Shown one piece after another: positions 34,034 to 43,554 of a stretch of DNA of 64,000 nt. The position numbers were made by a program, and so were the translations under genes. The stretch covers positions 992,001 through 1,056,000 of the forward strand of contig JARGXX010000028.1 of NCBI GenBank assembly GCA_030374765.1, written 5' to 3'. The stretch is from Agarophyton chilense. Its lineage: Eukaryota; Rhodophyta; Florideophyceae; Gracilariales; Gracilariaceae. A model generated the notes under the pieces. That model saw only the letters and a list, made by a program, of their open reading frames with translations, searched no databases and was not told the DNA's origin. Within the stretch, counting starts at the first letter, position 1. Each line of letters begins with the position of its first letter.

Positions 34034-36095
34034 TTAGTTTTTCTGGGCCTGCTCCGCCGAAGGCGGCTGCTCAGGGCGTTGAGCGGGCAACGCCTGCGCA
34101 TCAGGTCCAGAAGGTACCGTAGAAGCGGTGGGGTGACCGACCACGTCGATGACACGGGATTCCGGTGCAGGTGCCACCCGAGCTCGGGGAAGCGACACGT
34201 GACGTGGAACCTCCGTTCGAGCACGGATATACGATGCAATCGGAACAGCTGCTTTGTCCTCCGGGGATAGGGCCTCGTAATTGACTACGACTTGTGCCCA
34301 TTCTCGGAGAGGCAACACACATTGTGGAGAAGTATGGCCTGGTTTGTAGCAGAGATGACAAATCAGACCAGAAGCCGGTGTTGGGTGGCGAGCATCGGCG
34401 AACTTCAACCGCGGGGCGGGTATCTCTCCAACCAGGACGCAAAAAGCGGACATTACCACTCTCATGTGGGACGCGTGGCGCACGAACGCGACAATTATCC
34501 GCATAGAGTAGCGTGTCATCCTCAATCACGTATTGTGACTCGTCCAAGGTTGAGGGTAACTCCGTTGTCGGGATGGAATGAACGTCGCTATAGGCTAGCT
34601 GCACGTTATCATAATCCCTTCGAGAGGCCTGTTCGTCGATCATCGAAGCTGACGGGGTACCCGGTTGTAACATCAACTCTTTTGCGGACCTAACCCTGGA
34701 GCCAGGAGTGCGTGCGTGCAGGGCTTCACCTTCTGCACGAGCGAACTGCACTAGTTCCAAATACGTGGCTTTAGGTCTATCTTTTCGACGTCGAGCAACA
34801 AGAGTCCGGATCTCCGGGTCCAAACCATCGACAAACATGGTACAACGCTCTTCAGCCGGGTAAACATTGCCACAGCGGAGGAAGGCCTTGTTAAGGCGCG
34901 ACGAATAAACGGTTTCCGACTCGCCTGGACGTCGGCGAGTGTCCCGCAGGGCGAGCATAGCCTGCTGAGTGGCGGAGTTAGTAGCATACGACCTCAGGAG
35001 GTACTGAACTGCTTCGGGCCAGCATGTGACCCCTCCTTCGGAGGCGCGTGATGAACCTCTGACAGAGTGGTACTGGTCTTCTGCAAGCCCACGTAAGAAG
35101 TACGGTAAGGCAATGTAGGCCTGTCCCTCGTTCATTCCAAGGATGTCAGCTTCCGCGACAAAGCGTGCGAAGAAATCCACCACCAGTATTGGGTCTTCTC
35201 CAGTAAACAACTGGTTGCGAATTGAGAGCTGCATTCGCTTAATGCAGTCCTTCACTCTTCCCGTACCACGGGCTGTACGATCCAAAGAGAAGTCCTCCAA
35301 ACGGTAGTACCGGTATGATAAGAGCTTCTTAAAGAGCGAATTGGTCGGTTTCAGCTCCTTCAAACCTGTGTTCTTCCTTCCCTTCGTGCGGGCACGGATC
35401 ACACCATGGGTGGCTGTTGACCGCTTAGAGCGTGTGGAACGCTCACGGCGAGCTACTTCCACCGACGAATCGGAAGAGTCGGACTCCGAGGATGAAGAAT
35501 CCGACGGTTCAGGACCCGTGTTTCTTCGCTTCCTTTGAGCCTGGCGGTTCTCTTCCTTATTTCCCTTGTGGGATACTGCAACCGGCTCGGCCGGATCATC
35601 CCCCGACATTAGGGTTTGTTCCAACGTCTCGAGACGGCTTCAGACGCGCGAAAACTTGTCCGCGACGTCCTTGACAAAGGCCGAGGGTCCACCAAGGGAC
35701 TCTAGAATCGAGTTCACATCCGCACGGAGGACACGGAGGTCCTCAGAAAAATCCTGCGTAGCAGTGTCATCCACCTTCTTGCGAAGGGAATCAAACTCCT
35801 CTGCAAGGATGACTTGAGCTTCCCGCATGGAGCGGAGTTTCTCTTCCACAGCTGCAAAGCTGGGATGGAGGGTGACATCCCTAGCAGGGGAGAGCATCTG
35901 GGCGGCGGCAGACGCCGGTCCTGCTCCGCTTGCTGGGGGTGTCGAATCAGAGACAGGAGGTCTCGAGGTCCTTCCACCTGGCACGCCAGTCGATCCACGG
36001 GTATGAGACCGTGAACGGACCGGGATACGGGATGGTTGCCATGTTTCCGGTGCACCGGTTTGACTCCGCGTCCTCCGACGGTCTTTGGACGACAT
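34034..36095 (-). pseudogene. gag: Gag of the inverted family A element
   Basis: ATG 36095 (MSSKDRRRTRSQTG). A TGA at 35640 replaces an Arg codon in the coiled coil, and one frameshift lies near 34410. Otherwise it is complete, with N-terminal low-complexity sequence, coiled coil, Ser/Asp linker, capsid-like domain and an intact knuckle CHLCYKPGHTSPQC near 34350. The C-terminus is Pro/Ala-rich and ends QAQKN-stop. This is the best-preserved family A gag in the window. Confidence 0.87.
34037..34043 (-). promoter_or_regulatory. Candidate -1 frameshift heptamer, inverted family A element
   Basis: G AAA AAC immediately before the gag TAA (34034-34036), with pol in the -1 frame. It is conserved with A1 (5696-5702). 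The duplicated family A copies have lost one A at this site. Confidence 0.62.
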
Positions 36096-36239
36096 GAGAT
36101 CAGAATCCGTTACACGTGAGTATCCAAACCCGATCGGCTAGTGGGGCCAAGAAACTTTCTCAAAGAGGGCAGCTGAGATCAACCTCAATTTGTGAGTCCT
36201 CTTTCCGATTAATCGTGACTGAGTGTGCCCGACTCAAAC

Positions 36240-36257
36240 TTCTAAGTCGGGAGACCA
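36240..36257 (-). promoter_or_regulatory. Primer-binding site of the inverted family A element
   Basis: The minus strand reads TGGTCTCCCGACTTAGAA, three bases after the LTR end at 36261. It is the least mutated PBS of the set. The implied primer tRNA ends TTCTAAGTCGGGAGACCA, whose acceptor begins with C, as in eukaryotic tRNA-Tyr (inference). Confidence 0.68.
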
Positions 36258-36260
36258 GTT

Positions 36261-37149
36261 CGTAGGACAACGCTTGGAGCGAAGACACCCCTAAGATGTT
36301 CGGGATCTTCCTCTCTTGAGAGACACGCCTCAGGCGGAGGAGACGCGTCCCAGCGGAGCACAGAAACAGAGCCACTCTGGAGAGGCACGACGAAGTCGGG
36401 TGTAAGACCGAGGCCAATCCGGCGGGATATACCTAGAGTGTTTAGGTAAGCACGGCACAGTCTGGGGGGGTGACCAACCCTAGGCGGAGCGGTACCACGG
36501 CGATTGTCGGAAAAGGAGCGAGGAAACACTCGTATGAGGTGGACGAGCGGGGTGAGTGGGGCGGCCACTCACGAGAGCCAAAAAGGAGAACAAGAGGAAA
36601 ACGGGGACGAAACCCTATACAGGGGCGAGACTAAGACAAGTGTCGGCGATTAAATATGAACCCACGGTGGTGGTAGCACTCTGGTCGACAGAGGGGTGGA
36701 TGAACTAACGTGCAGCGGGCGCTCACGCAGTATGCGGTGAAGACGCGCCGAAGGCGAAGAGTTCAGAGCCAAGACTCCCTCTTTGGGATCATCCAAGAGG
36801 GTGTTTACTGGGAAGCAGTGCTCAACCTCCTAAGTAGTGTGGCGGGCGGCCCCTGACAGTGTGCGCGTGCACGAAAAATAGACACTAAATAGCGATACCG
36901 TAGCTAAATAAAGACTAAAAAATACTAAATAAGACAAACCATTAGGTAGAATCCGGGCCACGTGTGGCACGCCTCGTACTCGAGCGTCGGCATCCGTGCA
37001 GTCCACGTGTTCCACCAGTGTGCACCTCCGGTCCTAACCGGCCGTCGGCACGCAATAGCGGTATAGCTTGTCATAGACCGAGCTAGTCCTCAAGCGAGCG
37101 AAATCTCTAAGTCCTGGGAAGAAACCCCCTTGAAGGGCATTGTCCTTCA
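36261..37149 (-). repeat. 5' LTR of the inverted family A element, 889 bp
   Basis: On the minus strand it starts TGAAGGACAATGCCC (37149), the same start as the 3' LTR at 56562, and ends CCTACG (CA mutated to CG). There is no matching 3' LTR because the element is truncated at 29122, so no target duplication can be checked. Confidence 0.85.
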
Positions 37150-37751
37150 GGACCCTTGTTATAGGCTACCCACGGAGGAAAACCTGCGGAAATGCTAGGA
37201 GCCATCGACCTAAGAGGGAGCGAAGGAGCGGTAGCCCCGCCACTGCGGAGAGGAGTCGAAACCAAAAGAGGATGAACGAAAGGAACCGCCGGAGCAGGTT
37301 GAAAAACCGCAGGGTTCAAGTTAGCACCTAGAAGTGGATCTGTCAAACGATCAGATGGCGCAACAGCAGAGAAGCTTGCCAGATTGGCAACCTGACGGGT
37401 GGCCAGTTGGTACATGTCCAACTGGAACTGATTCTGGAACTCACCAAGTTGGTTCAGCGCCTTCAGGTATTGCGCATGGCGCGGCAGCAAACCTTCAAGG
37501 AGCGTTAATGCAGCAACCACGGAGGTAGGCCCATCCCTCTGAATGTTGGTGACGCAAGACTGGCGAATTCGAGCCAGCAAACCGACCACGGCCAGAGAAT
37601 CCATCATAGGTTGAGGCGGAGGACGAGCAATACCTGAAGGGTTGTCGAACCGTGGAAACGACCAGGCAAGACGGCGCGCGCAGGGACCTAGAAGGGAAAT
37701 AAAGTTTGAGCAACCGGGAAAGGTGCGATACCAAATTGGTTGAACAATTGG
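37150..37751 (-). pseudogene. Antisense frame near the 3' LTR of a family B element, truncated
   Basis: One minus-strand frame is open from 37751 down through the LTR junction to 37107, at least 200 codons, all of it antisense to the host element. The ATG pair at 37607 gives MMDSLAVVGLLARIRQSC. About 45 codons of open frame lie before it, including LAWSFPRFDNPSGIARPPP, which suggests the start lies further up. It is predicted mostly helical (DMYQLATRQVANLASF), then Pro/Ala/Ser-rich. I recognise no family, and it does not resemble the family A antisense product. The end is lost at 37149. Confidence 0.45.
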
Positions 37752-38031
37752 CTATGCGGAAGCAGAATCGCAAGCAAGCAGGGCTACTACCGAAAAGGTG
37801 TCCGCGAGCGCGCTATTTACACTGCATCGCCCTCATGACAGTTCCTACCTGAATGGCTGTCGCTCAATTCGTGCGCCGACGTCGTCGCGCGCCCTCCCCA
37901 ACCGATACTGGCGCCGAGTTCTGAACCTCAAGGGATCGCGCGTCGCGCACAGACACCACTCCAATGCCTGTGCCGCTGTCGCTCGCTACAACTCTATGGT
38001 TTGAAGGAAGGGGACACGGGGCGTGTCTCAC

Positions 38032-38046
38032 GGGTAGGAAGGGGGT
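38032..38046 (+). promoter_or_regulatory. Polypurine tract of the family B element
   Basis: GGGTAGGAAGGGGGT directly before the LTR start TGTCGTATAG at 38048. A second purine run (GAAGGAAGGGGA) lies about 20 bases upstream. Confidence 0.6.
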
Positions 38047-38047
38047 C

Positions 38048-38681
38048 TGTCGTATAGTGACAGAAGGTCTGACCTTTGAGGTTGCCAATATACTACACTG
38101 ACCTTGTAGGTGATGGATGCGAGGGATCATCGGCCATGCAGCTCCGGGCGAGCTACCATCTAGGTGTGGTCAGCCACGTGTAGTGTGGACATGTACCTTC
38201 TGGTTGAGTAATTGTTAGTAGTAGTAATTGTAATTATATGTGTTTTAGTACTGTAGTTGAGTGGCCACCTGGCACTGTAGCCAGTGTTGGCGAGGTCTCT
38301 GACACTAGGTCAGAGACCGTGCCTTGCTGGCGCCTCCCGGGTGATCTGGAGAGTGCAGTCCACTGCATATAGAGAACTGCACCTCCCCCATCCTAATCTG
38401 ATAAAAAAAGGCATCACTTGGATCACGACTATACCTTTTGGTTCAACGTTTCTCAACTACCACACAGGCTTTCCCGCGCGTCGACGCCTACCATCGTTCA
38501 CCTACACGGTATAGGCTAGTTTCCTCGCCGTTTGCCCCTGCGGGTTTTCACAGTACCCTGTTACCATCGAGGTTTACTAAGTCTACCTTCTAAGGTTGAG
38601 AATCACCACGCTCCTTACGATTGAGCGTCACCACGCTCCCGAGACAAGACCGTAGCATACCCCAGAGGTGAATGTACGACA
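38048..38681 (+). repeat. Family B 3' LTR, 634 bp, uninterrupted
   Basis: It runs TG (38048) to CA (38680-38681). It is homologous to 19160-19751 and 45762-46353 plus 57454-57469. It is about 26 bp longer because of a small tandem duplication around 38596-38645 (TTGAG...CACCACGCTCC twice). It abuts the B' LTR at GGTAG (38682), so this family B element was inserted into the B' LTR. Confidence 0.8.
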
Positions 38682-39218
38682 GGTAGCGAGGCTGTACGAC
38701 CTGTCGGTTCTAAGGAGCGCGAAACGGGCTCGACCTAGGAGACAGATATTGAAGATACCTGTAGGGTTTGGCAGCAATAGCCACTGAAGGGTGCAGCAGA
38801 AACGGCGGGTGTTCTGAGACCACGTTGGTAGACGATGATGCACAGTGGAAGCGGGTTCGGAAATCCATAAGAACACGTGAATTGCCTTTATGGTCGACTG
38901 TAGAAACCAAAAGAGGCGAAAGTATTCTAAGTATAGTAGGTGTTTAACTTTACAGTAGTGACCGCGGTGCCCATGATTGCTGAAGATATATTTCAACGGC
39001 CATCCGACCTACGGTGGCGCTTTTCGCCACAAAGCGATGGAAAGGTGCACTTAAAGTGTGTCTCGTTATCTATTTAATCCTATCCATGTAATACTAATAA
39101 GCGAAAAGCTATACTATTCGCCAACTAAACTACTATAGTATACATCGCATGCTGGAAACTATCCAGGTTCAACACGTGGCCATATCTATTTCTTCGTGTA
39201 TCTCACTATACTAAAACA
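38682..39218 (-). repeat. B' LTR, 3' end missing (copy 2)
   Basis: The counterpart of 12163-12702, about 95% identical by eye. The last 17 or so bases of the LTR, the PBS and the gag present in copy 1 are replaced here by the family B LTR. Confidence 0.7.
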
Positions 39219-39629
39219 TCAAGAACAATTTCTTTAAAGAATCGAGCTATTAAAGAATGCTTCTAACATTTCAAAATTCAGTTTTAAAACAGCTCAGCTA
39301 AAATGGCTTGTCAACAAAGTTCTATAAGTATTGTTTTATGTCGACAAAACTGCTTAAGCAACAGAAAAGTTTTTCAATAAGGTTTATGGAAAAAGAATAA
39401 ATAGTTTCATTCGATACATCGGAAACCAGTCTTCAACCATGCGATTCGTACAAATAGATCCGGAATCATTATTTGTTAGAGCTTTTAGGCACTTATCCTT
39501 CAGAAATAATGAAACAATACTTCTAAGCTTGGTTACCTTATATCGTTGTCTGATTGCATCAACAGATGCACCACCATTCGATGTAAGAGCTATAAGAGCC
39601 TGTGGGTTATATAAACAGTACTTTGTGGT

Positions 39630-39917
39630 GAGTTTCATGCTTTTTCAGACGCATATGATTTTTAATACACTCTAAAATTAGATTTGGGATATATTCTTTA
39701 GAATACTTTTCCAATGAGAATGTTTATTGATTTTAAAAGTCTTTTTGATATAATAAAGAGAGCTTCGTCTACAGCAAGAAAATTTATACAAAATGACATT
39801 TCTGCTGCACGAGAAGCTCAAAAAAGAAATGAAATTTCAGACGTCGGATTTGTTGTGTCTGAAAACAACCCAGCTGATGGTTTCACCAAAGAGAAATCCA
39901 ACCAAGTTTTTGATTAG
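39630..39917 (+). pseudogene. Ty1/copia RNase H remnant (copy 2)
   Basis: As copy 1 (13026-13313): EFHAFSDAYDF, a stop, YTLKLDLG, a stop, then MRMFIDFKSLFDII to ENNPADGFTK. The 3' part is identical to copy 1; the 5' part differs. Confidence 0.7.
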
Positions 39918-40288
39918 GTCTATCAAATGAATCGATGTTAGCACAAACGAAAACAGCTAGTGATTCGCGAAGAATCTTGGAAAACTTAGTTTGCAAAAAA
40001 GTGCAAATGTAGTAAATACTGTAGGGATTACAAATTTTAAAGAATTTACGTCTCTCGTTAAAAGTGCGAACTCAAGAATCGCTAATGCGGCGGTAGTTTG
40101 ATATAAGATTATCTACAATCTTGCTGACGACAGAGTTATTTGTAATTATTTAACTCTAACTGTAGGTATTAACGATACAATTGTGAACAGATAGTTTGCT
40201 TTACAACTTTCGTAGTCTACAGAAGAGTATTATAGACTGAAACGAGACACTTGCTCGTATTCCTCTTTCATCATCATTACCATCATCA
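39918..40288. other. AT-rich spacer (copy 2)
   Basis: The counterpart of 13314-13684, almost unchanged over the first 280 bases. No gene is seen. Confidence 0.4.
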
Positions 40289-40432
40289 ATGAAAACTTTA
40301 AAGGTCTTCTTCAGCATCATCATCTACTCCACCGTCCTCTACACCGTCTACGCCGAATCCGCGGCGCCGCCGTATTCTACTGTGGCTACGCCACATCTGG
40401 CGCTCCACCATATTGTACGCCGCGTAAATTGA
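40289..40432 (+). CDS. Small predicted secreted peptide, 47 aa (copy 2)
   Basis: It has the same 22-residue signal peptide and the same mature peptide as the copy at 13685, differing only in the final residue (Asn for His) and one silent change. Conservation of a short frame through a region where copies differ by a few percent is mild support for coding. Function unknown. Confidence 0.45.
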   Translation: MKTLKVFFSIIIYSTVLYTVYAESAAPPYSTVATPHLALHHIVRRVN

Positions 40433-41041
40433 CACGTTTCAAACGCACTGCTGCGCCGTTCTCAGTTTGCGCCACAGTCTTGGCCACTCACTTTCTTACT
40501 TGAGACCAAACTTCCTTGTGAGACTTGAAAGGTAAAGTTGTAAAATTTGCAATGGGTTATAGCTGACCCACGAGAACAACTGGTTGCTTCTGGTTGAGCG
40601 AGTGCTGCCAATGACTGGTATGGAGCTCATGCCCGAATCTCCTAGCTTCTTCAGGTACACACAAACCACTCACGTGCCATCAACTTGACCTGTACGGCTG
40701 AACAAAGCTGGGAGATGTATACTGCGCTTGCTAGCAGCGCATGAGAGCGTATCTGCTCAGCTGTAGAACAGGGCGGCTGACAGAGGTTTAAGGGTTTTAG
40801 AACACTTCGAAAATCACAATCAAGCAGAGCTAGAGACGCGCAAACGATTGGATTAGAACGAAAAACATAGAGTTGAAAAATCACGAGTTTGATTTCTTTC
40901 AGGACATTCTCTCGACACTAGACTCTGATAAACGCGCATGAATCTCTCTTGATTATTTGTTATTGCTGAATCATGTCAAGGGTATTAGGGGAATCGACCG
41001 CATGGCCAATTAGGAGACAAGATAGACTATGCTCACAACTG
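40433..41041. other. Intergenic or 5' untranslated sequence (copy 2)
   Basis: The counterpart of 13829-14438. No supported gene. Confidence 0.35.
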
Positions 41042-41161
41042 GTGAGTGAGGAAAAATGGTCTCGAAATCACAAGCTTATATTCCATTGATATTGAGTGGA
41101 CCCGGACAAAGTCCTGATTTCGGCTTCTTGATTGTGTTTCTTCCGCCGTTCGTTTCTGCAG
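41042..41161 (+). other. Predicted 120 bp intron (copy 2)
   Basis: Donor CTG|GTGAGT and acceptor TTTCTGCAG|GT, both unchanged from copy 1 and at the same spacing. The exon after it carries an upstream ATG frame different from that of copy 1. Confidence 0.55.
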
Positions 41162-41413
41162 GTTTTTATGATATGAAAAGCAACCACGCTGATTTGACTG
41201 ACACCTTGGATTTCGATATGTCTTGTGAGTCCAACGAGAGTGCTACCGGAAGATAGTGAAGCAACTAGGCTGGTTCGACGGTTTTTTTGTCGAACGAGAG
41301 GAGTTCTACCGAAAGTTATTGAACTTAAAAGCGAGAGTACAATCCCAGTCTTTCCAGCTATCTGTGCGTCGAAGCGCAGTCGAGTGTCAAGTTTTTGCAC
41401 TGCTTTGTCTGAC

Positions 41414-42073
41414 ATGGCCGATACTTCAGCTCATAACCGCAGTGTCAGTGAAAGGCATAATATTTCCATTTCCGTCGTTCCGCAAGAAGAGAAGAAAGAA
41501 ACGTACGATACTTGGGGCCCCAATTACGAAGCAGATATGTGGGTAGAGCCCATTCACTGTTGGAAAATTGGAGCAGAGATGATGTGGGAAATTCTCAAAG
41601 CCAATCGCATCGCAGGACATGTTCCCGTTGTGGTGGATGCGGGGTGTGGTACTGGAGGACCTGGGGGCGTGCTTCGAAAGCTCGTGGACGAACAGAACTT
41701 GCGTATTAGATTGCTTGGATATGATTTCAGCAAAGGCATGCTTGAACAGGCTCGAAGCAAGAACGTTTACGACGAGTTATTTGTCGGTGATCTCTTGGGT
41801 GAAGTTCCGGTGAAGGACCAAAGTGCTGATTATGTCATGGCCATTGGGGTGTTCGTAGACGGTTCTGATCACCCTGAGGCTTTGGCCACAGTTTTGGGGC
41901 ACCTCCGCAAAGACGGAATGGCGTTATTAACATTTCGCCTAAATACATATGAGAGAATGGAAAAGAAATACGAAAAGGTGTTGGAGCAGGTTGGATGCAA
42001 AATCGTCAAGAAGAAGATTGACAAATACTACGGAGCTGATAATGCTCTTTACCTGACGTTTAAGAAGTCTTAA
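41414..42073 (+). CDS. Class I SAM-dependent methyltransferase, METTL27-like (copy 2)
   Basis: 219 residues, start ATG 41414 in the same Kozak context. It is identical to the protein at 14812-15471 except for a few substitutions in the first 65 residues (I/S at the AISVV/SISVV position, D/E in NYDADM, S/C after PIH, L/W in EMML). Everything from motif I onward is identical, and the DNA is also nearly identical from there rightwards. A 282-codon open frame starts at 41225, but the extra N-terminus is not conserved in copy 1, so I do not use it. Both copies appear functional. Confidence 0.82.
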   Translation: MADTSAHNRSVSERHNISISVVPQEEKKETYDTWGPNYEADMWVEPIHCWKIGAEMMWEILKANRIAGHVPVVVDAGCGTGGPGGVLRKLVDEQNLRIRLLGYDFSKGMLEQARSKNVYDELFVGDLLGEVPVKDQSADYVMAIGVFVDGSDHPEALATVLGHLRKDGMALLTFRLNTYERMEKKYEKVLEQVGCKIVKKKIDKYYGADNALYLTFKKS

Positions 42074-42778
42074 AGCTTTGGGTTACACAATTATTTTTGA
42101 AGTTCAAAGTAGGATAAGAAATGCCACTTTTAAAGACATCATGTCGAGCCCAGCAATGGGCGTTTCAAAGCACACAGTAAAGTAGTTTTAATTTGGATCT
42201 AGAATGGCGGACCGATAGATCTACCCGGCGACTCTGGGACTCACTGAACGCTGAACGCGTAAGGTTCTACCTTGTCGTGCAGCAACTTGTGATGGGCTTG
42301 TGCCTGCTCTGTGTCCCCTACATCTCCAAACCATAAAGATCTACAGAGCCTATGTCAGAGAAGGAAATAAGTAATGTTTCAAAAGGTTTCGAGTTTTTTC
42401 ACATATTTATTCCTGCTACACTCGCTTTGCTTTTTTTCTTTTCTGCTACATTAGGCCTTCTGACTGAGGCCCGTTCTTGCAGTATCTGGTAGCGAAAATG
42501 AGAACTAAGAACGAATCTTAATCAAAAAGATCTTGCAACATAGCACACGTCCATGACGAGTGAGCACCACACGTCCGAAACCCTCCCCAATCTCCGCATT
42601 GTCAGAGAAATGCGCGGAATTTGCCATTTTAGAAATTTTAGCAGAGTATGATAGGGCTCTTTGACAGTTACCGAGAAATACCGCACTACTATCTCTATCT
42701 ACGTAGTTCAGTTGGTCGTTGGTTAGTTTAGTTATACTACGGTTACGCGAAACTACATACTCATATTCGCGGAACAGT
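42074..42778. other. Spacer between convergent genes (copy 2)
   Basis: Identical by eye to 15472-16176. No gene is seen. Confidence 0.4.
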
Positions 42779-42827
42779 CTAGGACGCCACCTACACTCTA
42801 CTACTGCTACTTACTGTGGCGTTCTAG
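42779..42827. repeat. 12 bp imperfect hairpin at the zinc-finger stop (copy 2)
   Basis: Identical to 16177-16225. Confidence 0.5.
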
Positions 42828-43554
42828 GCGACGGGACCTGGTGTTCTCCTTCGTCTCCGTCCAACATGGCGAAAACAAGCTCGAAACGGCTACGTCGCCA
42901 CGAGCAGTATTTTCTTTGGTGCGCTCGTAAGCTGGAATATGTTTGAAATGTTTGCTCGCACCTTTTGCATTGAGACGTTATCTTGTTAGCATTCATTGTC
43001 TGCATATGAGTTCTCAAGTATCGCTCTACCATGATCTCATTCTCGCACTGCCCACACTGACATCCTCTAGTTTGTTCCGGCAAGTGCATTCCTTGGTGTC
43101 GCAGTAAGTCGAAGAGTCCGGTCGTTGTGTATCCGCAGCGCATACAGGTTAGCACTGGCGCACTTAGGCTCTTTGTGTTTGGCTCCGCTCTATCTTGGAC
43201 CACGCCACCCCTCGCAGCCTGCAAAATACTGCTTGGGCCTGCTGCACCTTGCTCACCAGATGCACCACTGGGACCTGCCGAGGCGACCTGGTCATTTATT
43301 TTGTTCCCCGAGAGCTCCCCAGATGGGCCTGGCATCGGAGACTGTCCTTCATCGGTTTGCTGAAGCAAAGATATTTCCTCTCCCAAGCGACGCGCACGTT
43401 TGGCGACAGGTCTTCGGGTGACTTTACGTGGGCTCGTGACAATATTCGTAGAGAGACTTTCGCTGGAGCATGAAGACGTCCAACTGGCAGTTTCCCGAGA
43501 CCGCTTATTTCCAAATCGGATTTCATCCTGTTGATTTTGATTCTGTCTGTCCAT
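42811..43554 (-). CDS. C2H2/C2HC zinc-finger protein, 247 aa (copy 2)
   Basis: ATG 43554. Same architecture as 16209-16952: polar N-terminus, basic stretch (here KRARRLGEE), Gly/Ser/Pro linker, one full C2H2 finger, one finger lacking its last histidine and one C2HC finger. Convergent with the methyltransferase. The ORF is intact. Confidence 0.6.
   Translation of the reverse strand: MDRQNQNQQDEIRFGNKRSRETASWTSSCSSESLSTNIVTSPRKVTRRPVAKRARRLGEEISLLQQTDEGQSPMPGPSGELSGNKINDQVASAGPSGASGEQGAAGPSSILQAARGGVVQDRAEPNTKSLSAPVLTCMRCGYTTTGLFDLLRHQGMHLPEQTRGCQCGQCENEIMVERYLRTHMQTMNANKITSQCKRCEQTFQTYSSLRAHQRKYCSWRRSRFELVFAMLDGDEGEHQVPSPRTPQ

Larger units (their letters stand above)
29122..37149 (-). mobile_element. 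Family A gypsy element in inverse orientation, 3' truncated
   Basis: Minus-strand element with 5' LTR 36261-37149, a well-kept PBS, gag, and pol up to the middle of the chromodomain, where it joins the plus-strand family A element at 29121/29122. It is a different insertion from the duplicated copies: its lesions differ and it retains the intact gag knuckle, protease and slippery site. It interrupts a family B element at 37149/37150. Confidence 0.92.
37150..38047 (+). mobile_element. 3' internal end of a family B gypsy element
   Basis: This piece sits directly upstream of a family B LTR (38048) and ends in a purine tract, so I read it as the last 0.9 kb of the internal region of a plus-strand family B element. 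Its left part was cut by the inverted family A LTR. It contains no recognisable pol sequence but has an antisense frame (37107-37751). The assignment to family B rests on the LTR and purine tract, not on coding homology. Confidence 0.6.

Noticed and set aside
41225-41413. N-terminal extension of the methyltransferase in copy 2
   Set aside because: The extension differs in frame and sequence in copy 1, and the internal ATG has the better context and starts the conserved part.
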